A DNA stretch of 64,000 nt from Prototheca cutis (Eukaryota > Chlorophyta > Trebouxiophyceae > Chlorellales > Chlorellaceae). The notes under the pieces were generated by a model. The model was not told the DNA's origin and did no database searches. It saw nothing but the letters and a program-made list of their open reading frames with translations. The stretch covers positions 1,173,810 through 1,237,809 of the forward strand of contig BCIH01000007.1 of NCBI GenBank assembly GCA_002897115.2, read 5' to 3'. The translations under genes were made by a program, and so were the position numbers. This document shows, one piece after another, positions 46,539 through 58,867 of this stretch; position 1 is the stretch's first letter, and every line of letters begins with the position of its first letter.

Positions 46539-47439
46539 ATGGGTCAGACGATGAGCTTTGGCCTATCGCAACCAGACGTGGAGGAGCTCGTTCGGCATAG
46601 CAATGGCGTATGTAAGTATCCATGCAGGCCTCTGTGCATGCGCCATGCCCCACAGCGAGCTTCATCCCAGTATTATTTTCGTATTCCATGCGCCTGCGCA
46701 GTTAACCAGCAGGAAATAGAGGCTCTGTACAAGCGGTTTCGCCGGTTAGACAAGGATCGTCAGGTGAGCCCGGGACGCCCCTCGGCATACGGCTCCCCCG
46801 CGGCAGGGCCCTGCAGCGTGCACAGGTGCACGGCCGCCTGCAGGCAAACCCTACTACCAGCTGGATCCCAACGCCATTAACATCGTTGCTCACGCTGCAG
46901 GGTTTCATTTCCACCGAGGATTTCCTCACCATCCCCGAGCTGTCCATCAACCCGCTGGCGCAACGGCTGTCGTTTCTGGTGGAGAGCGTCAATTTCAAGG
47001 ACTTTGTGGTGTTCCTGTCGCGCTTCAGCGCGAAAGCCAGCCATGAGGAGAAGCTGAGGGGCATGTTTGACGTCTACGATGTCGATGGTGCGTGGGATTC
47101 GGGGTGTGTTCCTGTGTGGGGGNGGTGGTGTGAGGGATGTCGTTCGGGAGGGGCTAGTTCCGTCATGGAGAAAACATGCCTACCCACCTTTTCACCGTGT
47201 CTCTGTCATGCGATGTCCCCCCTGATGCAGGTGACGGTGTGATTTCCGAGGATGACATGGCACGGACGCTGCGCTACCTGATCGGCAGCACCATCTCGGA
47301 CGAGGAGCTGCAGACCGTCATCCAAAAGACGATGATTGCGGCCAAGGCTAGTCCCCGGGGTATCACCTTTGCGCAGTACCAGCAGGCCCTCAAGGACGCC
47401 CCGCTCAGCTTTAAGATGGAGGTACCCACCAGCCATTGA
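46539..47439 (+). CDS. Calcineurin B-like EF-hand protein
   Basis: Exons 46539-46611, 46702-46763, 46901-47087 and 47231-47439 join to about 176 residues, the usual length of calcineurin B/CHP proteins. It begins MGQTMS, a Gly2 start compatible with N-myristoylation. EF-hand 1 (DKDRQGFISTEDF) and EF-hand 3 (DVDGDGVISEDD) look able to bind calcium. EF-hand 2 is deleted around ESVNFKDFV, and EF-hand 4 (AAKASPRGITFAQ) has lost its acidic ligands. PELSINPLAQR matches the PELQQNPLVQR segment of calcineurin B. It could be the regulatory subunit of a calcineurin-like phosphatase or a CHP-type regulator. It converges with tilS. Confidence 0.85.
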
Positions 47440-47843
47440 AAGACGCGGCGGTCAAGAGCACTACACCCCAATATTTTCCCCATGAGAAGCTGCCTGTAGG
47501 TCTTTGTTCATCCAGAGACCTGCAGGGCACGTTGCCAGAGACTGCACGCCAGCAGCCGCTTGTTTTGCTTGGCGGTCCAGCCAGGGCCCTTGGTGCTCCC
47601 AGAGAGACGCAAGCCCAAACCAGGCAGAGCAAGTCCATGCTGCCTGGGACCCCGATGAACACTGTGAGCTGGACTCCCCGGTCCAGGCGCTGCCATTTTC
47701 ACGATGAGCCATAACACAGAAACTGTGAAATGATCATATGGCTGCAATGACCGTATGCACGGTGACAGGGAATATCCCACGTGCAACATGCGCAGCTTGG
47801 GAGGGAAAAGTGACAGGGGACTGGTATCCCACTTGGGGGTTCA
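47440..47843. other. Convergent 3' region
   Basis: 404 bp between stops of the calcineurin-B-like gene and tilS. No gene seen. Confidence 0.4.
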
Positions 47844-49436
47844 TTAATTCTCCGTCACTACTGTGTTCTCTTTGCCAGCAGACGGGCTCGGCCGCTGGGG
47901 TTCGCAGCTCATTGTCCTTCCCTTTGTCCCCGGCACCGGGCGCACGACGCAGCCGCCCCCGGTCCACGCGCCCCGGAGCTGCCCGCCGGCCAGCCTGGCC
48001 GCCAAGCCGTCCACGGCTGAGGAAGCTGGAGGGTAGCTGGCCCCCCCTACGCGCTGGAGCAGGAGCCGCAGCACCGCGTGGGGCTGCTCGCTCCTGGCCA
48101 GGGTCTGGACGTCGTAATATGCTATGCGTACGTGGTGCTTGGGGGGTGCTGTTCCGATGAATTCACCAGGGTTTAACGCCGCGGCTCGCAGCGTCAGCGC
48201 CGCGCTTTTCTGCTGCTCCCCGGCCACGAGGGTGCAGGCTTCACGCAGGCGGGCCAGCGCCGGTCCCACCTCTGCCGGCGCTGACCGGAGCAGCGCGCGC
48301 ACGCGGTTGCGTTGGTAGATGGGCGACGCGTTGGTGGGGTCAATTACGTAATCCAGGCCCTGGGATATCGCGTACGCCTCGAGCTGCGCCTTGCCGACCT
48401 CCAGCAGTGGCCGCAGTAGTGTGAGCCGTCCTGGTGGGTGCGGGCTCGGCGTCGCCTGCTTCACAGCAACGGCACCCTGCCAGGCCAGATGCTCAAGCTC
48501 GCGGTGTTCTTCCCAGACTCCAGGATCACCCTCCGCAGCCAAAACCGATGCTGCCCGCATGCAGGCCAGGCCATGCAGCCCGCTGCCGTGCAGCAGGCGC
48601 AACACAAACGTCTCCGCTTGGTCATCTGCAGCGCGCATCGTTCATAGCACCAGGCGGCGCTTTGGTGTCTGCCAGCCGGTGGTGTGCGTTTCCATAACAA
48701 ATGTTGCCCCCCCGCCAACCCCCCCCCCCACACACACAAAAAATAAAAAATAAAATAAAATAAAATAAAATAAAATAAAATAAAATAAAATAAAATAAAA
48801 TAAAATAAAATAAAATAAAATAAAAATACATGCACGCAACTTTTAATCCACAGCACTCCTCCCGTACCAGCATGGTGTGCCGTGAGCAACACGTTGCAAC
48901 CCAGCGCCTTGCAAGCTGTATTCAGGAGGCCGTATCGCCGGCGCCGTGCAGCGGGTTGCGTGGCGGCCTTGGCCGGCGGGTCGCCACCCCAGTCGATGGC
49001 AAGCACGTGGCTCTCAAGGCCCAGCGAGGACGCCGCGAGGGCCGCCACATGCCGTGCCTCAGCCCCACTCTCGGGCCGCAGCCCGTGGTCCACCACCAGC
49101 GCCACGTGCGGCAGCGAGAGCTGTTTGGGGTCAGATGGAGATGGACATGAGTTTGAAGCCTGATACTCAGTTGGTCATGCAGCCATGGCCTTTTGGAAGG
49201 GAGCCCCATGGTTGCAGTGCAGCGCGGGTGCCCATGAACCCTGGGCGCCCCACAAGCTGCACGCCCTGTTCGCCTTTGCACTGCTCACTCACCTGGGGCA
49301 GGGTTCGCGCCACCAGAGCAGCAAGCACCATGCTATCGGGGCCTCCAGAGAGCGCCACCGCCAAGCGGGAGCCTGCTGGCAGGCTGGCGCCGGCCATCGA
49401 TCTCCGAAAGGCCGCAAGCATGGGCTCGGGCCCCAT
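47844..49436 (-). CDS. tilS: tRNA(Ile)-lysidine synthase, organellar
   Basis: Exons 49293-49436, 48868-49120 and 47844-48625 join in frame to about 392 residues. TilS converts C34 of tRNA-Ile(CAU) to lysidine, changing codon reading from AUG to AUA; in plants this is an organellar activity. The PP-loop ATPase motif SGGPDSMVL is near the N-terminus. VVDHGLRPESGAEA and TAHHADDQAETFVLRLLHGSG (across exon 2/3) are diagnostic TilS segments, as is LLRPLLEVGKAQLEAY. The short N-terminus lacks an obvious targeting peptide, so an upstream exon may be missing or the true start may differ. The C-terminal domain is weakly conserved. Confidence 0.88.
48743..48828. repeat. (TAAAA)n minisatellite
   Basis: About 16 TAAAA units on plus (TTTTA on the coding strand) in intron 2 of tilS. 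Confidence 0.95.
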
Positions 49437-49777
49437 GATGCCGTGGGGTTACATCGTTTCCCTCGTCGATCTGGTCAGCAAACCCCCGGGTGCCGCTGTC
49501 ATGCACTGTGTCATGGCTCAAAAAAATGTAATGCCATTGGCATGATTGCACGTCTCTGGAATCTAGTCGTGCTGGGCGACACCATTTTGGGCTAAACTGC
49601 AGGAGCCGATTCATTGTTTGGGAGCTCAAACCTTGACAGGAGTTCTCCACACCTCACACACCATGCATCTCCTCAAGGAATGAATCTACCAATTTCCCTC
49701 CATCTCATCAAATGATCTGAGGTACCCTAATCCCTCCTCCCACCCATGCCCTGTGTCTGTTACAAGCAGTTCTGTGC
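49437..49777. other. Intergenic, tilS promoter side
   Basis: 341 bp between the tilS start and the TIM22 stop, both on minus. No gene seen. Confidence 0.4.
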
Positions 49778-50818
49778 CTAGTGGTCCATGAAATGGTCTA
49801 TCGCAGCCGAGAAGGCGGCAAACGTGCCACAGCCAAGCGCCATGCCCTTTGGCCCCCCGCTGTGCGCCAGGACGGCCCCAGCCGTGCAGCCCGCATAGAT
49901 GGAGTTCCATCGGTCGTGCTTGGCCCGTGCCTTTTCAATCACACACTCGCTCCCCGCAAACAGCGCTCCCATGGCACCAAAGCCCTTGGCATAGGACCTG
50001 TTGATTAGCAGGAGAGGGGGTGGGGGGCATGCTTGAGCGGGCACTTGCAGGCTNTGAGCTGTGATTCCGATGTCACGCATTGGAGGTTTCTGTTGGGTTT
50101 GCAATGTTCTGTACGCTTGCAACGATGTGACTGGGGTCCCGCCATCCACAGGCAAGCATCGCAGTCGCAATCCCTCCCTCTCAATCATGCCCACCCAGTC
50201 TAGACTGCAACACATGCGTCCATCCAGTGCATCACACCCACTCACCAACTCTTGGATCCTGTCGTGCGGGCCATGTCTTTCAAGATCTGTCTCACGGTCT
50301 GTTTCTGGTTCTCCGTTGCCAGACGGCCGTCAACGCCGAGCCCCTGTTGAAGAGAAGGACAGAAGGAATTCCGGGGAAGTTTTAGCCCCGTGCCAGTCGG
50401 AGCCGCAGCAGCCGATGCATACAGATGCATGCCTGTGTGACACGGTGCACGTGGGCACAGGGCACCATGAAGCTTGCCAGTCGGCAGGNCCTGACAGAGC
50501 CCCAGCCCAGCAACCGCAAGGCAGCCCAACACTGGGAGTGCCCAACAGTTGCCGACTCACCGCGCCGTCCATGGTGCCCATGAAGAGGCCGAACACGGCT
50601 CCAAGGCCGCCACCCATCACCGCGGAGAGGATTGTCCTGACAGCGCAGTTGTTCATAAACTCCTCGCTGGCCATCTGCTCGGCGGTGGGCATCTCCACCC
50701 GCTTGTACGGGCGGAGCCCGGGGGGCAGGGGCTTTTTCGGCGGCTCAAGGCTGATTGTNTCGGGATCTTGACTGTGCCCTGCCGCTTCGGGAACGTCGCT
50801 GGGCACGGACTCCGCCAT
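49778..50818 (-). CDS. TIM22-type mitochondrial inner membrane translocase subunit
   Basis: Exons 50561-50818, 50246-50343 and 49778-49997 join in frame to about 191 residues. Tim17/Tim22/Tim23 family features: FMNNCAVRTILSAVMGGGLGAVFGLFMG (first span with GxxxG), SYAKGFGAMGALFAGSECVIEKARAKHD, and a last hydrophobic stretch AGCTAGAVLAHSGGPKGMALGCGTFAAFSAAID. The N-terminal ~60 residues are Pro-rich and soluble. TIM22 inserts carrier proteins into the inner membrane. Tim22 is the best match because of length and the SxxKxFxxxGxxFxxxEC motif; an OEP16/PRAT relative is less likely. One N (50,759) in the N-terminal part. Confidence 0.85.
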
Positions 50819-51616
50819 GGCAGCACAGCGCGCGCCGAAGGGAGACGACCACTATGCCTGCCCGGCAATCCCACTCTTCATTCGCCGCCCAGGTGCTCGC
50901 GACGGCTGTCAGAACGCACGACTATATGTTATTTGAGCCAAGGACTGGGCATGAACGTCTGTGCAATATGTGGAATGAATTGAAGCTCGAAAACCCAACT
51001 GGTGACTGAGCCCCGAGCAAAATGACAGTCGTGTCATGCATGCAGTAGGTGTGTGGGCCCAGGGACCCATGCCTCACGCCAACATGCAAACAAACGCACT
51101 AGCAACCTGACGCAATACCAGCGCGTGCAAATTTACGTATTTTGCTGGAATAGAACTGTCTGAGTGCTGAGTATTCCGTGCTGGAGTGTGGTATGGGTCA
51201 TCCAACCTGTCACGTACATACCACTGCCTGCGATCAACCATCACACCAGCAGTCCCTGCATCAAAATGAGGATATCCGGTCAAGGGGCCAATTTCAATCA
51301 TCAGAAGAAATCCATTGCTAGTGGTCTGTCATGCTGGGTACTGGTGAGAGGAGGATGGGGCCCCCACCCACCTCCCTGGAGCTGGCGATGACGCGACAGC
51401 CATCGCGCACGTGCGACTTCTCCTGTCCATCCCCACTTGCGCTTGCTCTTTGCATCGGCCGTCCCACCTAAACCAGACTCCTCCTGAACTATATTTTTAA
51501 CAAAGTATGCGTTGTGCAGTCCATAGATAATCCTAGGAGGGCTTGAAAGAGTGTCCTCTTCTGCGTTTTCGTCCGGGTGCCAGCGAGCGCCTTTCCTCGC
51601 TGGCGCACCTCCGGTC
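50819..51616. other. Divergent promoter region, TIM22 and PP2C
   Basis: About 800 bp, no supported gene. Confidence 0.4.
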
Positions 51617-53767
51617 ATGACGGGGCTGCTGCAGCCCCAACGACATACGGCCCCTGTTTTCAAGTCACTTGATGGGTACGGTGCCGCGGAAAGCGTTTAC
51701 CCGGGGCTCGGTGCTTGCGTGCCAGAGCGCGTCGCTCGGTCGTTGCGTCCCTGGTTCGACGAGGGGCACGGGGCCTGTCCTTGTCGGCCTCGCCAGAAGC
51801 AGAGCACAAAGCTGGTAGTACGCCGCAGGGCTTTCTTGTGACATTGTGGTTGGCCCCATTCCTGTTCACAGGTGCGGGCATGCCCAAGGAGGGCGCTCGC
51901 CCGGTCCGTGCAGGGCGCAGGCCGCCACGGCCGCCCCAGCAGCGCGGACTCGCTGGCAGGGCTCGGTGCGCTTCGTCCGGCCCCAGCCCGCCGAGACTCT
52001 GCGCACCGATCTGTCGGTGGGACTTCCTCTGAGCAGCCCGGAGGCCCGGGAGTGTCGATCCGTGCTGGAAAGTGCACGGGCGGAGGTGGACTCGTGGGGC
52101 TGCTGCACAGGCCAGAAATCAAAGGGCTTTGATGCCAAATGCGACGTTAGCTTGCCCTCTGGCACAGGTGAACTTCGAAGAATTATGTTTGTTGTCGTTA
52201 TTGACTGTCTGATGGGTGGAAGAGGCTCGTGCTAGGGCACTATGGTGCTGGGGAGAGGATCTGGCTTGGCAATTGTGGCCGGCCATTGTCAGGTTCCCTT
52301 TGCTCTCCCTCTTTGTGCTAGTAGCTTGCCACAGAACCCCATGCTCGTAGTAAATATGAATTCAATCGCACCCCGGTGCAAGCCAGGTGCATCGGACGAC
52401 AACCTACCACCCCCCAATCTTCCCCCACCCCTTGTCCCGAACACACATCCCCACCGCAGAGGTCTGTTGCATGACGGCTGGCGGGCGGGCCGGAGGGAGG
52501 TGGAAGTATGAGAACCAGGACGCCTACCTTCTGCAGGCCATCCCCGCCGTGCACGACGCGACGCTGGCCCCCGGAGGTGCCCTGGTCCTGGGCGTGTTTG
52601 ACGGGCACGGTGCGCTCGGTGGCGAAGTCGCCCGGGCCGCCCGAGATGCCATGGGCGCCAGCCTCACCGCCGCCGCCTGCTCGGGTACCCGTAGCAGTGC
52701 TGCTTGTGGGGGCAACGATGACGGTGCAACGACGACGAGTTCTACTGCGCGGGANGCGGTTGCATCACATGCTGCGTGGCCGAACATGATGGCGGCAGGG
52801 GAGACCTTCCAGTCAGGACATCGCTCTCCCGCTACTGCTAGTAGCACTATGAAGACAAAACCATTGTCCAATTCAAAACCCTCGGCCGCGACGACTGCAT
52901 TGAAGGACGCCTTTTCCATGGCAGACTCGCGACTGGCAGGGTGTGGTCGGGACTATGCTCGCAGCGGGACCACGGCAGTGGTGGCAGTGCTGGAGCCCGG
53001 CCGGGTGACGGCGGCGTGGGCGGGGGACTCGCGGGTGGTGCTGGGTGTCGCTCCCGCCCGGCCTGGCGCTCCGCACGTCGTGCACGAGCTGACGCAAGAC
53101 CATCGGCCAGAGCTGCCGCGTGAACGGGCGCGCATTCTCGCCGCAGGCGGCACCGTGCGCCAGACGCACCGCACGCTCCAGGGCGCAGCTACAGGTACGT
53201 CGAGAGGGAGTTGTTGTGGAAGACAGGGGCCTGTAGAACTGGGCTGGAGTGCGTCGCGGTGGTTGACAGCCTCTCTGGTTTGAGGAATACTCCGGTCGGG
53301 ACGACGCTGCCTGCCCCAACCTTGCATCCGCCCATCCACGGACAACAAAACATATAGGTCCGTTTCGCGTGTGCATGGCGGGTAGTACGAGTCCCGGTCT
53401 GGCGGTGAGTCGCGCTCTGGGCGACTTTTTAGGAGCGCGGTGCGGCGTGAGCCCCGAGCCCGAGGTGATGTCCATGCGGCTGGGATCGGCACGAGGCCGG
53501 GCTGGCGGGCTGGTGCCGCCTGGCGGCTGGCTCCACGGGCCGGCGGGGCCTTTGCTCGCGAGACACGTCGTCATTGCCGCGAGCGATGGGCTCTGGCAGT
53601 GGGTCGATTCGGCGGCAGCGGTCGACATTGCCGTCGCCGCGGGAAGTGCCAAGGCCGCCGCGGCCGCATTGCTAGACGTGGCACGGCTTCGATGGGCCAT
53701 GCAATACGGCGGCCAGTACGTCGATGACATCACGGTGGCTGTCGCTTTTGTCTCCGCCGTCTATTGA
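51617..53767 (+). CDS. PP2C-type protein phosphatase
   Basis: Exons 51617-51675, 51872-52167, 52460-53194 and 53358-53767 join to about 499 residues. The N-terminal ~120 residues are variable and partly basic. PPM signature motifs follow in order: ENQDAY, LGVFDGHG (metal-binding Asp and Gly), SGTTAVVAVLE, AAWAGDSRVVLG, LTQDHRP and ARILAAGGTV, LAVSRALGDFLGA, IAASDGLWQWV, and QYVDDITVAVAFV with the conserved Asp pair. A Ser/Thr-rich insertion of about 70 residues (52,680-52,890) sits between the DGHG and SGTTA motifs. One N (52,755) lies in the insertion. The first exon is inferred from ATG, phase and a GTACGG donor. Manganese/magnesium-dependent Ser/Thr phosphatase; target unknown. Confidence 0.88.
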
Positions 53768-54373
53768 CTGGTGGCGCTTTTTTCGTCGACAAGGTCTTTT
53801 GCCGAGGGGGGAGCAGCCCCGCGCCCTGCGTGCGCAGTTGGCGCCGCTGGCAACGTTGTCCCAAAGTACCGCTGCCCCGGCTTGAGCCCAAAGGCACCTT
53901 GCCCCCTTCCCCCATCAATAGTACTGTACATTTGCAGCAGCATTTCCCTGAAACGAAATGAAGGCCCACCACCATTGTACACACATCTGTGCTCCCTTCC
54001 TTCTCGCCCAGCAGTGCCCGCCTTGTGCTCCACCACCCCAGGCGCAACATTGGATGCCATTGCTCCACTTCTCTGGCCGGAATTTTTGAGNTTTTTCAAT
54101 GAGATACTGCTCGCTCGCTGGCCTCTTGCCCCGTGGGCCCCAACGCCCTGTTTTGGAGCTGTTGCCGACAAGATACTTGACATTGTCTGTCAGTCGCCAG
54201 GAAAAGAGCGCATGTGTGTAACAGTAGCCTCAACGCACTTCCGGCACGCGATGGGTCCGGCTTCTCTTGGCCTGGGGCGGGGCGCTGGGTTACAGCAAAA
54301 GGTGGTCTCGTCACTTGGTCCGACTGTCAGCCGGTGTCACGTCCTCCGTCTCCAACAGGAAAGTGCCGCGTCA
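53768..54373. other. Convergent 3' region, PP2C and GPKOW
   Basis: About 600 bp with no supported gene; long frames here are not protein-like. Confidence 0.4.
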
Positions 54374-56972
54374 TCAGTGCCCATCGTCGCCATGATCGGT
54401 ACCAACGTATTCGGCGATGTCATCCAGGGAGAGCCGCAGGACACTGGCTTCCAGATCCCCGGCCAACCGTACAGCTGCCACGCCAGCTTCTGCAAGAGAC
54501 GGAAGATTTGGCGGGGAGGGTTGCATTGGAGCAAGTTGTCGGAGGGCTGCCACGCATGGAAACTGCCCCCAACGGACCAACACCCCCGCATGGCATCCAC
54601 GTAATTCCTGTTTGAGCGCACCAGTGTTGCGCCGGAGCAGGACGGCGTGCCGGCCGCGGTGCTTGCCCACCAGGATCAAAAGCGATGCGCCCTCACGACT
54701 CGGCACCACTGTTTCCAACTGACTCTGCNGCAGGTCCTGCAGGCGAGCGTTGAGGTGTGGGTGGGCAGGACAGTTGTCACGAACCCTTGCGACGGTTCCA
54801 TCCATGTTCAGACCGCATTGTTTCTATTGGCACAGGACTGGCAGCTGGATCTGCATCACCAAACCCAAGCAAAAACCAGGCAGATCCGCATCAGGAGACC
54901 CGCCGAGTCACTCCTCCCACCTGCACGGTGATTCTGGGATCGTCCACATGGACATCGCATGTCTGGGGACNGGTCACGTCCACGATCGTCCCCTTTTTAA
55001 GATACACCCGCCCCTTTTCCACACGCTTGTCGATGATTTTGACCCTGGGAGGTAACGAAACAAGCAAGATATCAACAGGAAGGGTATAAGGGTTGTGTGG
55101 GAGAGGCACCCCCCAACCGACAACTCCCAGTCGGTTCCTGGAAGCCAGCCCCGCACATGGCCGAACCCCCCCCCTTCCAACCAACCAGCGACGAGAAAAC
55201 CAACCTGATGTTTGGCGCTAGCCAGGGCCTGGATCCCTCTGGTCCGCGCCTGTGGCTGCCGGGGTCGTCAGCATGCTCCCGGCCAGGATAGCTGGGTGTC
55301 TCGTGCCCACGCCGGTTTTTCTTGTCCGTGGGCTCTGGCTTGGTCAGGCTCAGCTCAGACAGCCGCACGACTACGGTCTCGTTGCTGGGCAGCAGGCACA
55401 CCCGGGCCCGCGCTGCACACATTTGATGAGAGCGAGGAGGTTGTGACAAGGACGGGGTCGATAACATGACAAGAGCGTGGTCGCGCATGGAGGGACAAAG
55501 TGGTGGGGATGACANTCCCTGCCACCAAACGCGATTGGAGAACAGCAATACAATAGAGCCCTCGCCAACCTAGCTTTTAATTCTTCGTGCTCGAATCCAA
55601 GTCTCACAACAACCCTTCGATGCCCAACGCATCAACCCAGCACCACGCTCCGTGTGGAGCACAGAGCGATGCATCAAGAACAAGACCGGCTCAAAGTCTC
55701 ACCTGACCGGCCCTCCCGGTTCGGTTCGTGGGTCAGAAACTGGCAGGCAAGCCCCGCGTGCGGGCCCTCTGCCACCCAAGCCTCCTGCAGATCAGGGGGA
55801 ATGTGCGACAGGGGTCAGGCGTAAGGGGAGTCGCATCCCGCGATCGACGAGTGTGCACCTGCGGGTGCTGTTCTCCTCCTTCCACGACCGCAACGTCCAA
55901 ATCCTCCCCTGCATGGCCACTCCTACACACAAGCACACCTGGCCTTTCAAAAGAGCCTCGACCCGGCGTGTTGGTGCCCCTGTTTTTGTGGCTGCCTTGT
56001 TGTCGACGGGGCCTGCTGGCTGCACAACCCTGCTCTCTCCGGGCTTTATGAACCGCTTCTGGGTGGGGACAGGCGCGGCGGTGGCTCCCAGCCCGAGGCC
56101 CGCCGGCCGCCGTTTGAGTTCCAGGGGCTGGGGTGCATCGCGGCCATTCTTCCCCAGTCCGTTCCCTTCTTTCCAACCCATGCCCCTGTGATTTAGCATT
56201 TGGGAAGCGTGGGATTCCAGCATGAGAGCCCAACGGATGAGCATGGGCACCCAAACAATTCCCCCAACAGACACCGTCACCCCCACACGTACCTGAGCAT
56301 GGCTTCTCCAAAGGCCTCCACGGGCATGGCCTCATAGGCTTCCAGTGACGCGACCTCCGGCAGCTCCTGCAGGTCCTTTCTCAAGGCCTGTGCTTCTGCA
56401 TCACCACCGCTGGATTGGGGGCCTGGACCCGCCTCTGCTGCGGGCCGTTCTCGCTTGTTCAACCCATACACCATGGATACTTGGGCCTCGGCCGTGTCAT
56501 GAGCCGCCGTCTCAAATTTGTCGATGCTGCCCTCCTCTCCCGCGGCACCCACTGCCTCAGGGACAAAGCTCGGGACATAGCCCCGCCCTGGGCCCCTGCG
56601 ATGCAGGGCGGAACGACAAACATGTGCAGGGTGTGTGGGTACATCCCCGGCCAGGCCCCCTACCAGCGACTATCAAACCCGTCAACCATCCCTGGGAGTT
56701 CCATCCATCCCATTTACAAACAACATCATGCATGCTTCATGCACGCGCCCATCCATGAAGCACCCCTTGCTGACGCACCTGTAAGTGTTTGGCAGCGCAG
56801 GGATGACCTTGGGTCCCTCCTTTGTAGGGGCAGGGCCAGCTGTCTTGAGGCCCTGGTCCGTCAGGCCCACCACCTCTTCCCGTACCACCGCATCCTGGTT
56901 CTCATGGATCTCAATGCGACGAGCCTTCCTGGCGGGCCCAGCAAAGGCCAGATTGAACCCCCCCGACGCCAT
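54374..56972 (-). CDS. G-patch and KOW-motif protein GPKOW/MOS2 (spliceosome)
   Basis: Minus strand. Exons 56779-56972, 56293-56595 and from 56185 to about 55939 are well supported by phase, as are 55205-55412 and 54921-55044; the last coding block runs about 54,755-54,374. N-terminus MASGGFNLAF matches the short N-terminal motif of MOS2. EAYEAMPVEAFGEAMLR joins GMGWKEGNGLGKN, the G-patch, then ELKRRPAGLGLGA. After a linker come the KOW segments, ending with VKIIDKRVEKGRVYLKKGTIVDV, LETVVPS and LSLDDIAEYVG. GPKOW/MOS2/Spp2 activates the DHX16/Prp2 helicase in pre-mRNA splicing and, in Arabidopsis, aids miRNA processing. The exon around the first KOW motif (55,860-55,920) is unresolved, and 117 nt near 54,500-54,615 could be a frame-neutral intron. 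Confidence 0.8.
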
Positions 56973-57251
56973 CTCCTACGACTAGGCCGGCCAGGATCTC
57001 CTCATTGCGCGGGTGTAAGCGCCGAAACTGAGGTCAATCAAACAATTATTTAATTGTAACAATCTGTGACGATATGGCAACGTGGATTTTCGTCCCTGGC
57101 TCCCTGGCGGGACGCTTCTGATCCATGCCAAGGCCCCCACATCGATCGCAAGCGATGGCCCGCCCGGCCATCAGCGTCGTGCCCGCAGGGTATTCATTGC
57201 GGCTAGTTGACGCCTCGGTAGTCGTCTATTTTGCTGCACAGTGCTCATAAA

Positions 57252-58867
57252 ATGCATCAAGACTTGTTGCAGCACGGGCCTGTGGCTTGCAGGATGCGCC
57301 AACTAGCAGCCTCCACCGCCATGCCCGCTGGAGCCTTCNCGGCGCAGGTTGGTGACGTTGTGTATGCAGTGCCGGGAGACTCGGCACGCGATGGCTCCTC
57401 CAGTGTCATGTGGTCATTGTTCCATATTCATCCATAATGTATGCAGGCTCCGAGAGTGCGGGGAGCGTTGCTGGCCAGGGAGGCACGGACGCCTGCTTGC
57501 CGGTACTGGAGCGTGCAGGCCCCATCCGCCCGGCCATCCCTAGCCGCATCCGCCAAAAAGGCCAACGTACGAATGATAGTTGGTATATGTTAATGCATGG
57601 TGCATGCATGAATGTGCTGCAGCGGGGCATGGCATTGACTGTGGCTGTCCACATGCCTATACACACAGCAGCATGGCCGCCGTGGCCAGGGAGGTGGGGA
57701 GGAAGGCGCCCTGCCTGAACTCGACGCCATGACCATTCGGGTGCGGTGAATGTGTTTGGGTTAATGTGTGCATATTTCATGCCGTGTCGCTGCAGACGCT
57801 TGCTGTGGTTCAGGAGGAGATGCATGTTGTCAGCAAGGCATCACAGTGGAGGCGGCCCAGAATTGGCACATTTTGCCGGGCCCCCCGAACCACACACATA
57901 CACATGCCGACGGGACACTATTCCATGGCAGGTGGAGGACATGGATCTGCTGGAAGAGGTGGACGAGGCGGAGCTCGCGGAGCCTAACGAAGTTCTCAGT
58001 TTCTTCGACAGCGAGGAGGAGTCCGGAGACGAGGCCGCGGTAGGAACAGCAACAGTTCGGGCGGCCTCGAGGCCACGGGCAGAGACCAAGGTGGGCGTGC
58101 CCAGCGAGCCGAGCAGCGTGGAGCCGACAGAAGAGCCTGCTGGCGATGCAGACAGGGGAAAGGCCCAAGAGGAAGAAGAACCTGCGTTCAGGAAGCCGGA
58201 GGACGAGGTTTCAAAGTGGTTGGAGCCCCCCACCCTCCCCATCACGCCCAACACCTTTGGGCTCAATGTGCTGTGGCTGGACAAGCAGATTGGCGTAGCG
58301 GTTGACCAAATATTCCATGTGGGATTCGGTGCTGTGCAGGGAGCTGTAGTGGTGATGGTGTGGACATGGAGTGCAGATGCCATGTAGGAGCGCTTGGTTG
58401 GCAGCTTGCTTGATGCATGCATGCCAACCCGACAGCTGTCCTTTGGGCCTGACCACCTGTCCAGCACTTCTCAACCCCCATCTCTCGTACAGGACCTCCG
58501 GAACCCGGTGACACAGTACTTCTTCTGGCCCCAGGAAGAAGCTTGGGAGATGATGAAAGCAGTGCTGGAAAAGGAGCATCTCTGGATTACGGAAGAGTGC
58601 GTGCATGTGTCAGAGCAGGGAAGGCTTAGTGCTGGGCATGCCCGAGCCCGTTGATCACACACGATGACGTTGGCAAGCCTACTGGCTCGTTCGCTGCCAT
58701 GCAGCCATGGGGGTGAGCATGCCGACATGCGCCCACCTCCCGACAACCGCAGAAACCGGGTGGAGCTGCTGAACGCGTTCACGGAGCTCATCCACTTTTG
58801 GGAGTCGGAGGAAAAGTCGTTGGACAAGGCCCGGTCCATGTTCCCTACGGCGCGCTTCCACGGATGA
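57252..58867 (+). CDS. Plastid-specific 30S ribosomal protein 3 (PSRP-3/Ycf65)
   Basis: Exons 57252-57347, 57447-57566, 57796-57837, 57932-58318, 58493-58596 and 58753-58867 give about 287 residues. The first two exons make an Ala/Arg/Ser-rich transit peptide (MRQLAASTAMP..., APRVRGALLAREARTP...); the second ATG at 57,294 may be the real start. An acidic linker precedes the Ycf65 domain: FGLNVLWLDKQIGVAVDQ, NPVTQYFFWPQEEAWEMM, LWITEE, then NRVELLNAFTELIHFWESE. The protein belongs to the small subunit of plastid ribosomes. Exon 3 seems to end AAG|GCATCA, a GC-AG intron, which fits the phase but is uncertain. A nuclear location agrees with green algae, whereas red algae keep ycf65 in the plastid genome. 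Confidence 0.85.

Noticed and set aside
51745..51775. T-arm-like CCCTGGTTCGACGAGGG
   Set aside because: Stem/loop geometry is wrong for a T arm and it lies inside the PP2C first intron without other tRNA parts.
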